Of a stretch of DNA of 9,376 nt, positions 1 through 6,428 are shown piece after piece. How positions within the stretch are numbered: the stretch's first letter is position 1; each line of letters opens with the position of its first letter. Both the position numbers and the translations under genes were made by a program. The notes under the pieces were generated by a model that saw only the letters and a list, made by a program, of their open reading frames with translations, was not told the DNA's origin and searched no databases. Where the stretch lies: contig NZ_CALTUX010000049.1 in assembly GCF_943912825.1 (NCBI RefSeq), forward strand, positions 1 through 9,376. The letters run 5' to 3'. Source of the stretch: an uncultured Anaerococcus sp. (lineage in GTDB: Bacteria > Bacillota > Clostridia > Tissierellales > Peptoniphilaceae).

Positions 1-3
1 TGC

Positions 4-55
4 AAGGGGGAGCCCGATGAGGGACCATGCGGAAGGTCCCTTGGGGCTCCCCCTT
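4..55. repeat. GC-rich nested inverted repeat
   Basis: Positions 4-15 are exactly complementary to 44-55 (12 bp), and inside them 21-26 are complementary to 35-40 (6 bp) around an 8-base loop. The stretch is mostly G and C, while the next 100 bases are almost all A and T. The 3' side has only TT, or on the minus strand TTGCA, after the stem, so it lacks the U-run of a normal terminator. It could be the terminator or 3' structure of a gene beyond the left edge, a short palindromic repeat element, the end of an insertion element, or part of a structured RNA. The pairing is directly visible; the role is unknown. Confidence 0.75.
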
Positions 56-164
56 AAACGAAGATTCAATTGTATATAATAATTATTTATTATGAGATAA
101 CATTACGAGGAATTAAGGTAAATAATAATATTAAATTTAATAATAAAAATCTAGTTTCTGGAAC

Positions 165-196
165 AAAAAAACCAGAATTTATAAAATCCTGGTTTT
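165..196 (-). terminator. Rho-independent terminator of the oppBCDF operon
   Basis: Read on the minus strand, AAAACCAG pairs with CTGGTTTT. The stem continues inward through a G-T wobble and four A-T pairs to a 3-base loop, giving about 13 pairs. A run of seven T follows at 171-165. The first base of the upstream arm is the last base of the stop codon of the 62-codon gene, so the terminator sits directly at the operon end. The plus strand has no T-run after the stem, so it acts on leftward transcription. Confidence 0.9.
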
Positions 197-384
197 CACA
201 TAAAGTATGCTAATAAAAATATTGGCGCTAGAAGTAGGAGGACGAAGGGCATGAAGACCCTCATGGCTGCTAGAAACATTGCTAGCTTATCTCCTCTTTC
301 TAGGTTGTCCCTGTCTAGGAGGTCTTCTTTTGCTTCGATTTCCTCCCTGGACTTGCCTTTAAATCTGTCTATTGGTCTTTTCAT
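196..384 (-). CDS. Small membrane protein, 62 aa, unknown function, coupled to oppF
   Basis: I do not recognise this protein. The longer open frame begins at 489, but the ATG at 384-382 is the likely start because it overlaps the oppF stop as ATGA, the classic arrangement for translational coupling. No strong ribosome site precedes it; only a purine-rich GAAGAA stretch lies upstream. Residues 1-35 are highly charged, rich in Lys, Arg, Glu and Asp, with a probably helical stretch around 12-33. Residues 36-62 are almost wholly hydrophobic (for example FVLLLLAPIFLLAYF), predicting one C-terminal membrane helix, interrupted by Arg42 and two prolines, with the charged part in the cytoplasm. The stop runs straight into the operon terminator, so it is the last gene transcribed with the importer. 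By position it might be an accessory subunit or regulator of the Opp complex, but that is inference. The alternative is a chance open frame; the exact overlap and the membrane-helix pattern argue against this. Confidence 0.65.
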   Translation of the reverse strand: MKRPIDRFKGKSREEIEAKEDLLDRDNLERGDKLAMFLAAMRVFMPFVLLLLAPIFLLAYFM

Positions 385-1997
385 ATGGCAGATATTTCTT
401 CTAATTCTTCGGCTTCTTTGGCCCTCTTGGCCATGTTTTTCTCGTAAGCTCTTTGTTTTTCTTCTTCTGATACATCCATTAGGTGGCAAGCTACGAAGTG
501 GCCGCCGCCATTATCTTTTAGCTCTGGCTCAAAGTTTGAGCAGATATCCATGGCGTATTCGCATCTTGTGTGGAACCTACATCCCTTTGGTGGTCTTACT
601 GCTGAAGGTATATCGCCTTCTATTACCGCTAGTTCTTGACCTTGCTCTACGTCTGTCCTTGGTATGGCTTGTAGTAGGGCTTTGGTGTATGGGTGAAGTG
701 GGTTTGCGAAGATTTTTTCTGAATCTGCAAGCTCTACCATTACTCCTAAATACATTACCCCTATCCTGTCAGAGATATATTTTACTACTGATAGGTCGTG
801 GGTGATGAATAGGTAGGTTAGGTTATTTTCTTCTTTTAGGTCTTGAAGAAGGTTGATGATTTGTGACTGGATAGATACGTCTAGGGCTGATACTGCCTCA
901 TCGCAAACTATAAAGCTTGGTTTTAGGGCTAGGGCTCTGGCTATACCTATTCTTTGTCTTTGTCCACCTGAGAATTGGTGTGGATATCTATGAAGGAAGT
1001 ATGGGGCTAGACCGCATTTTTCCATTGTTTCTTGGATATATTCGTTGTAGCCTTTTTCATTTCTAGATTTGAATAATTCGTGGCCTAGAACACCTTCACC
1101 GATGATGTTACCTACTGTCATCTTTGTATCAAGGGATCCGTATGGGTCTTGGAAGATCATTTGTAGGTCTTTACGGAGTTGTCTCATCTCTTCTTTTGTT
1201 AACTCTGATAAGTCTATACCGTGGTCTAGTTGACTTTCTAGCTCATTAAACTTATCTTTATCTTTTAGGGTTTGTCTGTAAGCTTCGATTTCATCTCTTT
1301 TTTCTTGGACTCTCTTTGAGATTTCATCAAGCTTGTTTGTTAATTCTTTATACTTTGGATCTTCTGCCAAGATCTTGTCGTAATCTTCCCAGGTTCTTAC
1401 CATCATTTGAGATTTTTGTTCAAATTCTTCTATGGCTGTAAAAACTTTGGCTCTTTCTTTTAGGATTTGATATTCCTCATTTAGCAGGCTTGCTACCTTG
1501 TTTAGATCATCTGATGCAAGAAGACCTCCTGCTATTCTAATCATGTTTAGGTATTCTTCTTCTATTTCACGACGTTTGAACATAGCTTTTTCGTTGTTCA
1601 TAGCCCTGTCTTCGTCTGTTTCAGCCTTTTCTAGGTCCTCATAGATTTTGTTTAACTCATCTAGTTCCTTGTGGTAGTTTGGGAATTTTGATGGGATTTT
1701 ATTAATCATATTGCCCATATACTCTGGGGCTAAATCTTCTAGAGTTTTGCCGTAGTATAGGGTTGTTCCCTCTGTTTGTTCATATATTTGTAGTAAGGTT
1801 CTACCGAAGGTTGACTTACCACAACCTGACTCTCCTACTAGACCAAGTGTTTCACCCTCATAGATATCTATTGATATAGATTCATTGGCGTGGACATATT
1901 CGCCTGGACCTCTGTTGAAAAAGCCCTTTTTCTTAAGAGGGAAATATTTTTTGAGGTTTCTTATCTTAAATAAGACCTTCTTGTCTTTATTTTCCAT
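381..1997 (-). CDS. oppF: Oligopeptide ABC transporter ATP-binding protein OppF with large helical insertion
   Basis: One of the two cytoplasmic ATPases that power peptide uptake. The ABC landmarks are all present: Walker A GESGCGKST at 55-63, Q-loop Gln283 in IFQDP, signature SGGQ at 343-346, Walker B ending CDEA at 365-368, and switch His400. The peptide-transporter C-terminal extension follows: HPYT near 435, then four cysteines 473, 479, 486 and 504, the pattern that holds a 4Fe-4S cluster in studied homologues. OppF proteins are usually about 310-330 residues; this one is 538. The excess is mostly residues 90-262, rich in Glu, Lys and Asp and predicted to form long helices or coiled coils, inserted between Walker A and the Q-loop. 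A charged helical tail also follows residue 507. Walker B has Ala368 where Pro is usual. The start overlaps the end of oppD by 11 bases, so translation is probably coupled. Assignment to OppF is firm; the role of the insertion is unknown. Confidence 0.95.
   Translation of the reverse strand: MENKDKKVLFKIRNLKKYFPLKKKGFFNRGPGEYVHANESISIDIYEGETLGLVGESGCGKSTFGRTLLQIYEQTEGTTLYYGKTLEDLAPEYMGNMINKIPSKFPNYHKELDELNKIYEDLEKAETDEDRAMNNEKAMFKRREIEEEYLNMIRIAGGLLASDDLNKVASLLNEEYQILKERAKVFTAIEEFEQKSQMMVRTWEDYDKILAEDPKYKELTNKLDEISKRVQEKRDEIEAYRQTLKDKDKFNELESQLDHGIDLSELTKEEMRQLRKDLQMIFQDPYGSLDTKMTVGNIIGEGVLGHELFKSRNEKGYNEYIQETMEKCGLAPYFLHRYPHQFSGGQRQRIGIARALALKPSFIVCDEAVSALDVSIQSQIINLLQDLKEENNLTYLFITHDLSVVKYISDRIGVMYLGVMVELADSEKIFANPLHPYTKALLQAIPRTDVEQGQELAVIEGDIPSAVRPPKGCRFHTRCEYAMDICSNFEPELKDNGGGHFVACHLMDVSEEEKQRAYEKNMAKRAKEAEELEEISAI
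1212..1730 (-). other. Coiled-coil-like insertion domain within OppF
   Basis: This segment encodes OppF residues 90-262. Before it, the protein follows the family (KSTFGRTLLQIYEQTEG, then YYGKTLEDLAP). After it, family sequence resumes with LTKEEMRQLRKD and IFQDP. The inserted part is dominated by Glu, Lys, Asp and Leu with few glycines and three to four probable helices (roughly 105-130, 135-158, 164-207 and 213-260). There is no cysteine and no recognisable catalytic motif. In an ABC ATPase this position lies in the antiparallel beta subdomain, so the helices would project into the cytoplasm. Helix boundaries are estimated by eye. Confidence 0.75.
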
Positions 1998-2988
1998 CTT
2001 CTTCTCTTTCCTTTCTATTTGGGTAGTGGCACCTGATTAGTTGGTTCTCGCTTACCTTCCTAAGCTCAGGCATCTCTTTTACACATCTTTCTGTAGCAAA
2101 TTTACACCTATCAGCAAATTTACAACCATCTGGTAGGTTGAGTGGATGAGGTACGCTTCCTGGTATGATGTCTAATCTCTCATTTCTATCTGATGTGATA
2201 GATGGGATTGAGTTTAGAAGGGCTACTGTGTATGGGTGGTTGAAATCTGTTATGTCACGTTTGAAGATAAATTCTACTGGTGATTGTTCTACGATTTGTC
2301 CACAATACATTACTGCTACTTCATCAGCCATTTGGTTGATTACACCTAAATCGTGGGTGATAAAGAGGATTGATGTTCCAGCCTTATGTTTTAGGTCATT
2401 CATTAGCCTTAAGATTTGGGCTTGGATTGTTACATCAAGTGCTGTTGTAGGCTCATCTGCTATTAGTAATTTTGGTTCACAAGCAAGGGCCATGGCTATC
2501 ATTACTCTTTGGTTCATACCACCTGATAATTCAAATGGGTATTGCTTGGTTACTACGTGTGGGTTTGGTATCTTAACAGCTGCTAAGAGTTCTTCAACTC
2601 TTTCAGCTGCTTGTTTTTTATTCATTCCCTTATGGAGCATTAGCACTTCTGAAAGTTGCTTTTCTACTGTAAACACAGGGTTTAGGGAGCTCATTGGCTC
2701 TTGGAAAATCATTGAAATTTTATTTCCCCTGATATGCTCCATTTGGCTTGTATTGTATTCTGAGATTTTTTCTCCATCGAAGTATATCTCACCACCATAA
2801 ATCTTTTGGTTTGATTCAAATAATTGGAGAATACTCATAGCTGTCTGGCTCTTACCAGATCCAGACTCGCCTACAAGTCCTAGGGTTTTTCCTGCGTCAA
2901 CTGACAAACTTACGTCGTTAACTGCCTTTATTAGACCACGTCTTGTAGAAAAGTAGGTATGGAGATTTTTTATTTCTAGTAAACTCAT
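1987..2988 (-). CDS. oppD: Oligopeptide ABC transporter ATP-binding protein OppD
   Basis: The second ATPase of the importer, expected to pair with OppF beneath OppB/OppC and hydrolyse ATP to drive peptide import. It is 333 residues, normal for the family, with no insertion. Visible motifs are Walker A GESGSGKSQ at 40-48, Q-loop Gln96 in IFQEP, signature LSGGM at 154-158 (the Met form is usual in OppD), Walker B LLIADEP at 174-180, and switch His212. The C-terminal peptide-transporter extension has HPYT at 251-254 and cysteines 289, 295, 302 and 320. Their spacing is identical to the four cysteines in the neighbouring OppF and is a likely 4Fe-4S ligand set, known from studied dipeptide/oligopeptide ATPases. 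The start is preceded by AGGTG five bases upstream, just after the oppC stop; the end overlaps oppF by 11 bases. The assignment is firm. Confidence 0.97.
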   Translation of the reverse strand: MSLLEIKNLHTYFSTRRGLIKAVNDVSLSVDAGKTLGLVGESGSGKSQTAMSILQLFESNQKIYGGEIYFDGEKISEYNTSQMEHIRGNKISMIFQEPMSSLNPVFTVEKQLSEVLMLHKGMNKKQAAERVEELLAAVKIPNPHVVTKQYPFELSGGMNQRVMIAMALACEPKLLIADEPTTALDVTIQAQILRLMNDLKHKAGTSILFITHDLGVINQMADEVAVMYCGQIVEQSPVEFIFKRDITDFNHPYTVALLNSIPSITSDRNERLDIIPGSVPHPLNLPDGCKFADRCKFATERCVKEMPELRKVSENQLIRCHYPNRKEREEDGK

Positions 2989-2996
2989 ATTTTCAC

Positions 2997-4952
2997 CTAT
3001 CTTTCGTTTGCTCTTGGGTCGATTGCATCTCTTAGGGCATCACCTATAAGGTTAACTGAGAAGGATGTCAAGAATACTGCTAGGGCTGGGAATACCCATC
3101 TCCACCAGTAAGTATTTAGTACATCCGAACTTTGGGCTGCTGTAAGCATGTTACCCCAAGATGGTGTAGGCTCTTGAACACCGAATCCTAAGAATGATAG
3201 ACCACTTTCGGTTAGGAGGTTGCCCGCATAACCTATGGTCGCATTTACTATAACTATTGATAAGACGTTTGGTAAAATGTGTTTGATCATGATTGACCAG
3301 TCTTTTACACCAAGTGCCTTGGCTGCTGTAATATAATCTCTTTCACGCTCTGCAAGGATTTGTCCACGTACTAGACGGGCAAGTCCTGTCCAACCTAGAA
3401 CACCTAAAAGAATCATAACCATAGTTATTCTTTGTTCTTGGCTTGCTCCTGGTGGGAGGAGGGCAGATAGGGAGATAAGCATTGGGTAGAATGGGAAGGA
3501 TGCAACGATCTCTGAGATTCTCATAAGCACGTTATCAACCCTACCACCGACGAAACCTGATACCATACCTATTAATACACCAAGTCCGATTTGGATGATT
3601 GATGAAATAAGTGAGATAATCATGGTCATCTTTCCACCGTGGATTAGTCTTGTAAATATATCACGTCCTTGGTCATCTGAACCAAATCTAAAACCATTTA
3701 GTCCCCAAGTATCGATTTTTCCATTTTCATCTACTGCGTAATTGTTGAAGTAGTTGGCAAATACTTGCTTAAATTTGCCGTCTGGAGTCTTAAGCTCGCC
3801 GTAGTTTTCTATACCCCATTGGTAGATTTTTCCATTTTCATCTAGGGCTGTTAGAACTGAATCGCTTGCTTGAATGTCTACAAGTTTTCCGTCAAATTTT
3901 GGAACATTGTCTCCAGATAATTTATCTCTAGATGGACCCCAAACAAATAACTTGCCATCTTCAGTAAGGGCTGCTGCAGAGTTGGCTGTAAGAACGGCTT
4001 TTTTGACCTTTTCCTTACCTTCTCTTAGTTCAGCAGGCATAGCTGTATCATTTTCAGCTCCTCTTACACCTAAAAGGTCGATTGAGCCATCTTTTTTAAC
4101 TACTATTACGTTGATTGTGTTTGTATCAAAGTCGACTATTTGACCTTGAATCTTTGAAGGAATCATATCCAGTCTTGATGCAAGGGTTGAACCCCATACT
4201 ATAAGGTTGTTCTTGTTTGTAAGAACTACTGAATATTGACTACCACCGCCAATTTTTGCAATACCCTCTTCTTTGATTTTAGCTTCTTGCATTGGAGGTG
4301 TTTTTGTTTGATCAAAGGTCTTATTGCCCCAACCATATATTTCATTATCATTTGTAGCAACTAGGATGTGTCTATCACCTGCTGCCACATCTTTGATATT
4401 ACCTTGTTTAATCTTATCCTTTATATTATCTGGGATATTTAATACATTATCTTCGTTATTTGAACCCCAAACATAAAGGTTATTTTCTTCTGTAAGACCT
4501 ACTGCAAAGGTGTTACCTATAGAAATTTTAGACACACCTTCCTTTTCCATTTCACTAGGATAGTTCATGTAACCTGCTCCTGGTGATACGTTTGTAAGGT
4601 TACCTTGAGAATAGTATTGGTCAAAAGGAAGCATTTTTGATCCGACAAAGATTACAAGAACTATGGCTATAAACATAGCAAGTCCTATTACACCAAGTGG
4701 ATTTCTAAAATAGTTTCTAACTGCTACCTTGCCAGGGCTCATGATAGCTTCTTCTTTTAGCTTATCATTTTCAGGGCTCTGTTTTGGGCCGCCCTTAAGG
4801 TTAGCATTAAGGTCACTTTTTGGACCTTCTGTCTCTGGATCAGGTGAGTTTAGATCACCTTCAATGCCATTTGCAAAAGTAAAGCCTCTTAAGAGGTAAG
4901 CTTTTAGGAAGCTAAAATAAGATTTGAATGGTTTATTTAATTTTCTATTCAT
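2997..4952 (-). CDS. oppC: Oligopeptide ABC transporter permease OppC with inserted RCC1-type beta-propeller
   Basis: Permease subunit that forms the peptide channel with OppB. It is 651 residues; OppC is normally about 300-350. Residues 1-77 are a polar, acidic and proline-containing cytoplasmic extension. Residues about 85-106 are the first membrane helix. Residues about 131-420 are an insertion of seven RCC1-like repeats. The normal permease domain resumes at FGSDDQGRDIFTRL (423-436) and runs to the end with five further hydrophobic segments. The coupling-helix (EAA) motif is visible as AAKALG at 543-548, with the LPN element at 560-562. Known topology puts the loop after the first helix outside the cell, so the propeller should be extracellular, near where OppA docks. 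The start is set by GGAGG six bases upstream, lying inside the last codons of oppB; the oppB stop is one base before this ATG. The frame is continuous and the family motif resumes exactly, so this is a true domain insertion and not a frameshift. Confidence 0.95.
   Translation of the reverse strand: MNRKLNKPFKSYFSFLKAYLLRGFTFANGIEGDLNSPDPETEGPKSDLNANLKGGPKQSPENDKLKEEAIMSPGKVAVRNYFRNPLGVIGLAMFIAIVLVIFVGSKMLPFDQYYSQGNLTNVSPGAGYMNYPSEMEKEGVSKISIGNTFAVGLTEENNLYVWGSNNEDNVLNIPDNIKDKIKQGNIKDVAAGDRHILVATNDNEIYGWGNKTFDQTKTPPMQEAKIKEEGIAKIGGGSQYSVVLTNKNNLIVWGSTLASRLDMIPSKIQGQIVDFDTNTINVIVVKKDGSIDLLGVRGAENDTAMPAELREGKEKVKKAVLTANSAAALTEDGKLFVWGPSRDKLSGDNVPKFDGKLVDIQASDSVLTALDENGKIYQWGIENYGELKTPDGKFKQVFANYFNNYAVDENGKIDTWGLNGFRFGSDDQGRDIFTRLIHGGKMTMIISLISSIIQIGLGVLIGMVSGFVGGRVDNVLMRISEIVASFPFYPMLISLSALLPPGASQEQRITMVMILLGVLGWTGLARLVRGQILAERERDYITAAKALGVKDWSIMIKHILPNVLSIVIVNATIGYAGNLLTESGLSFLGFGVQEPTPSWGNMLTAAQSSDVLNTYWWRWVFPALAVFLTSFSVNLIGDALRDAIDPRANER
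3693..4562 (-). other. Seven-repeat RCC1-like beta-propeller insertion within OppC
   Basis: Encodes OppC residues 131-420. Seven consecutive repeats of about 35-45 residues can be aligned by eye, starting near residues 141, 186, 231, 271, 316, 357 and 394. Each follows the RCC1 plan: a hydrophobic strand, a short Gly/Asp turn, a small-residue strand, a polar turn such as EDGKL or ENGKI, then a strand ending in WG. The WG is kept in repeats 1 (VWGS), 2 (GWGN), 3 (VWGS), 5 (VWGP), 6 (QWGI) and 7 (TWGL); repeat 4 has LLGV. Seven repeats is the number in classical RCC1 propellers. The ligand or partner is unknown. Confidence 0.85.
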
Positions 4953-4953
4953 A

Positions 4954-5916
4954 TTAAGCCTCCAATTTTACTCTTGGGTCTACTAGGGCATAGGCTATAT
5001 CCATTAAAAGGTTACCTAAAAGTGTAAGTATAGCATAAAACATTGATAGGGCAAGGATTACATTGTAATCTTGAGCCATTACCGCAGAAATAAGCTCATT
5101 ACCAATTCCCCTATAAGAGAAGATTCTCTCTGTGATAGCAGAACCTGAGAACATTCCAAGAACCGCCCATGTCAAAGCTGTTACTACTGGAATAAGAGCA
5201 TTTCTAAAGGCGTGAGAATATACTACTGTTTTTTCCTTAAGACCCTTAGATCTTGCTGTTCTTATATAGTCTTGGTCAAGAGCATCAAGCATTGAGTTTC
5301 TTACATATCTAGAAAGAGATGCAAGAGAACCTACTGTAAGGGTAAGGGTAGGTAGGGTTAAATATTTAAGCCATTCAGCGAAGGTATTTTCTCTAGGCAT
5401 ACCATTAGCTGGGAACATCTTTAGCCTAAAGGCAAAGAAGAATATCATAATCAAACCTATAAAGAAAGTCGGAATTGAAAGACCAACCAAGGTTAGGGTC
5501 TGACTCGTCTTATCAAAAACTCCTCCCTTCCTGGTCGCCGACCTAATTCCTATGAGCACCGAAAGCACAAAGGAAATTATTGTAGAACCAATATTTAAAT
5601 AAACTGTATTTTTAAGTGGTTCAGACAAGTATTCCTTAACAGGTCTTCTAACTCTGGTAGATTCACCAAAGTCTCCCTTAAGGGTTCTGCCTAACCATCT
5701 GACATATTGTTCTGGTAGTGGCTTATCATATCCATATCTTGCTTGTAAGTTCTTATACATCTCTTCTTTTTGTGCCTTGGTAATCCTACCTGTAGTAGGG
5801 ATCATTGCCTGGATTGGGTCACCTGGCATGGCCTTTGAAAAGGCAAAAAGCATGATAGATATAATAAGAGCAACTGGTATTAAGTTTAATACTCTCTTAA
5901 CTATATAACGTAACAT
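4954..5916 (-). CDS. oppB: Oligopeptide ABC transporter permease OppB
   Basis: The other half of the membrane channel, paired with OppC. It is 320 residues, the normal size, with no insertion. It starts MLRYIVKRVLNLIPV, the typical N-terminus that leads into the first membrane helix (about 10-28). An extracellular loop follows containing the family sequence PGDP (31-34) and the YGYDKPLPEQY region (61-71). The remaining part has five hydrophobic segments and the cytoplasmic EAA-type coupling motif around RTARSKGL (219-226), which contacts the ATPases. It ends with the family's DPRVK (313-317). AGGAAGGAA lies about five bases before the ATG and fixes the start. It is the first gene of the oppBCDF operon. 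A 512 bp spacer with its own candidate promoter separates it from oppA, so the permease may be expressed independently of the binding protein. Confidence 0.97.
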   Translation of the reverse strand: MLRYIVKRVLNLIPVALIISIMLFAFSKAMPGDPIQAMIPTTGRITKAQKEEMYKNLQARYGYDKPLPEQYVRWLGRTLKGDFGESTRVRRPVKEYLSEPLKNTVYLNIGSTIISFVLSVLIGIRSATRKGGVFDKTSQTLTLVGLSIPTFFIGLIMIFFFAFRLKMFPANGMPRENTFAEWLKYLTLPTLTLTVGSLASLSRYVRNSMLDALDQDYIRTARSKGLKEKTVVYSHAFRNALIPVVTALTWAVLGMFSGSAITERIFSYRGIGNELISAVMAQDYNVILALSMFYAILTLLGNLLMDIAYALVDPRVKLEA

Positions 5917-6027
5917 AAGTTTCCTTCCTATTCTCGTCTAGTTTCTGCTGCCTATGTATTATTACTTTAATATATTAGTAAAATGAATTTTGGGCATAGT
6001 CCTAGACCATTATAATTTATACATACA

Positions 6028-6056
6028 AGTTTAATATATTTAGCCATTTTTGTCAA
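6028..6056 (-). promoter_or_regulatory. Candidate sigma-A promoter of oppBCDF
   Basis: On the minus strand a perfect -35 TTGACA (6056-6051) is followed after 17 bases by TAAACT (6033-6028), a four-of-six match to TATAAT. Transcription would start near 6021, giving a leader of about 105 nt to oppB. The -10 is mediocre, so this is a candidate only. Confidence 0.5.
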
Positions 6057-6225
6057 CCTTAATTTTCCTATAATCCCTTGGACTGATTAATAAAAATTCT
6101 TCCAAGAAATTGTAGGCTTGTTAACAATTGACTTGTTATGTATATTTATAAAGTTTTGTAAATATTGATAATCATACTTCCTAATGAGTAATTTTTCAAC
6201 GTTCTTTATCTTAATTCATTGCCTA

Positions 6226-6254
6226 TATTAAAAGGTCCACCTAGGCTTGGACTT
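6226..6254 (-). terminator. Possible terminator hairpin downstream of oppA
   Basis: On the minus strand AAGTCCA pairs with TGGAC(C)TT across an 8-base loop, with one bulged C. TTTTAATAT follows. The stem is short, so termination may be partial and some oppA transcripts could read on into oppB. Its TGGAC arm is also part of the long-range repeat at 6231-6424, so the two pairings exclude each other. Confidence 0.4.
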
Positions 6255-6424
6255 GGTGTTTGAATATCTATAAATATCATTGTAGAAAGCTTAGGATTGG
6301 AAATTAAGCTTTATTTTTATGGTTTCTTCATAAAATAAATCCTAACTTCCAATCCTTTGTTAATAAAATTTTACAATTCTCAATTAGATATTTTTATCAC
6401 TCTTATCCATCCTAGGTGGACTTT
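6231..6424. repeat. 194 bp element with terminal inverted repeats and inner hairpin
   Basis: AAAGGTCCACCTAGG at 6231-6245 is the reverse complement of CCTAGGTGGACTTT at 6411-6424 except for one extra G. Between them is a second long imperfect inverted repeat, 6293-6306 with 6343-6356, with more A-T pairing inside it. The right end lies four bases from the oppA stop. I see no clear target-site duplication. It could be a small non-autonomous mobile element (MITE) or a transcript-end/attenuator structure; the pairing itself is visible in the sequence. Confidence 0.55.
6291..6358 (-). repeat. Inner long imperfect hairpin
   Basis: AGGATTGGAA (6293-6302) pairs with TTCCAATCCT (6347-6356). After one mismatch TTA pairs with TAA, and the TTATTTTTATG segment at 6311-6321 pairs with CATAAAATAA at 6329-6338 with one bulge. 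The minus-strand bases after it (TAAGCTTTCT) are only moderately T-rich, so it is a weak terminator candidate for oppA. It may protect the oppA mRNA 3' end. Confidence 0.5.
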
Positions 6425-6428
6425 ATTT

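Larger units (their letters stand above)
5917..6428. other. Non-coding spacer between oppA and oppB
   Basis: There is no convincing gene on either strand. Next to oppA (6231-6424) lies a nested inverted-repeat structure. Nearer oppB is a candidate minus-strand promoter. Small palindromes are also visible, including TTGTTAACAA at 6118-6127 and TTCTTCCAAGAA (5 bp arms) at 6097-6108, which could be regulator sites but are too short to call in such AT-rich DNA. The ribosome site of oppB is at 5921-5929. Confidence 0.6.

Noticed and set aside
70..80. TATAAT on the plus strand at 75-80 as a promoter
   Set aside because: There is no -35 at the right distance and no gene follows on the plus strand.
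128..142. TATTAAATTTAATA palindrome in the left spacer
   Set aside because: It is made only of A and T in an extremely AT-rich stretch, so symmetry by chance is likely, and no gene starts nearby.
385..489. Longer N-terminus (35 more residues) for the small membrane protein
   Set aside because: This part overlaps oppF coding sequence, is an arginine-rich shadow of oppF codons, and the ATG overlapping the oppF stop is a much better start.
251..805. 184-codon plus-strand open frame opposite oppF
   Set aside because: It lies antisense to the well-supported oppF C-terminus and the small gene, has leucine-rich composition typical of a shadow frame, has no ribosome site and matches no family I know.
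2165..2800. 211-codon plus-strand open frame opposite oppD
   Set aside because: It is entirely antisense to oppD, whose motifs are intact, with no ribosome site or recognisable domain.
3693..4562. RCC1 region as a separate gene or as a frameshift/assembly fusion
   Set aside because: The frame is continuous with no internal start and ribosome site, and the permease sequence resumes exactly at its conserved motif, so it is an in-frame domain insertion.
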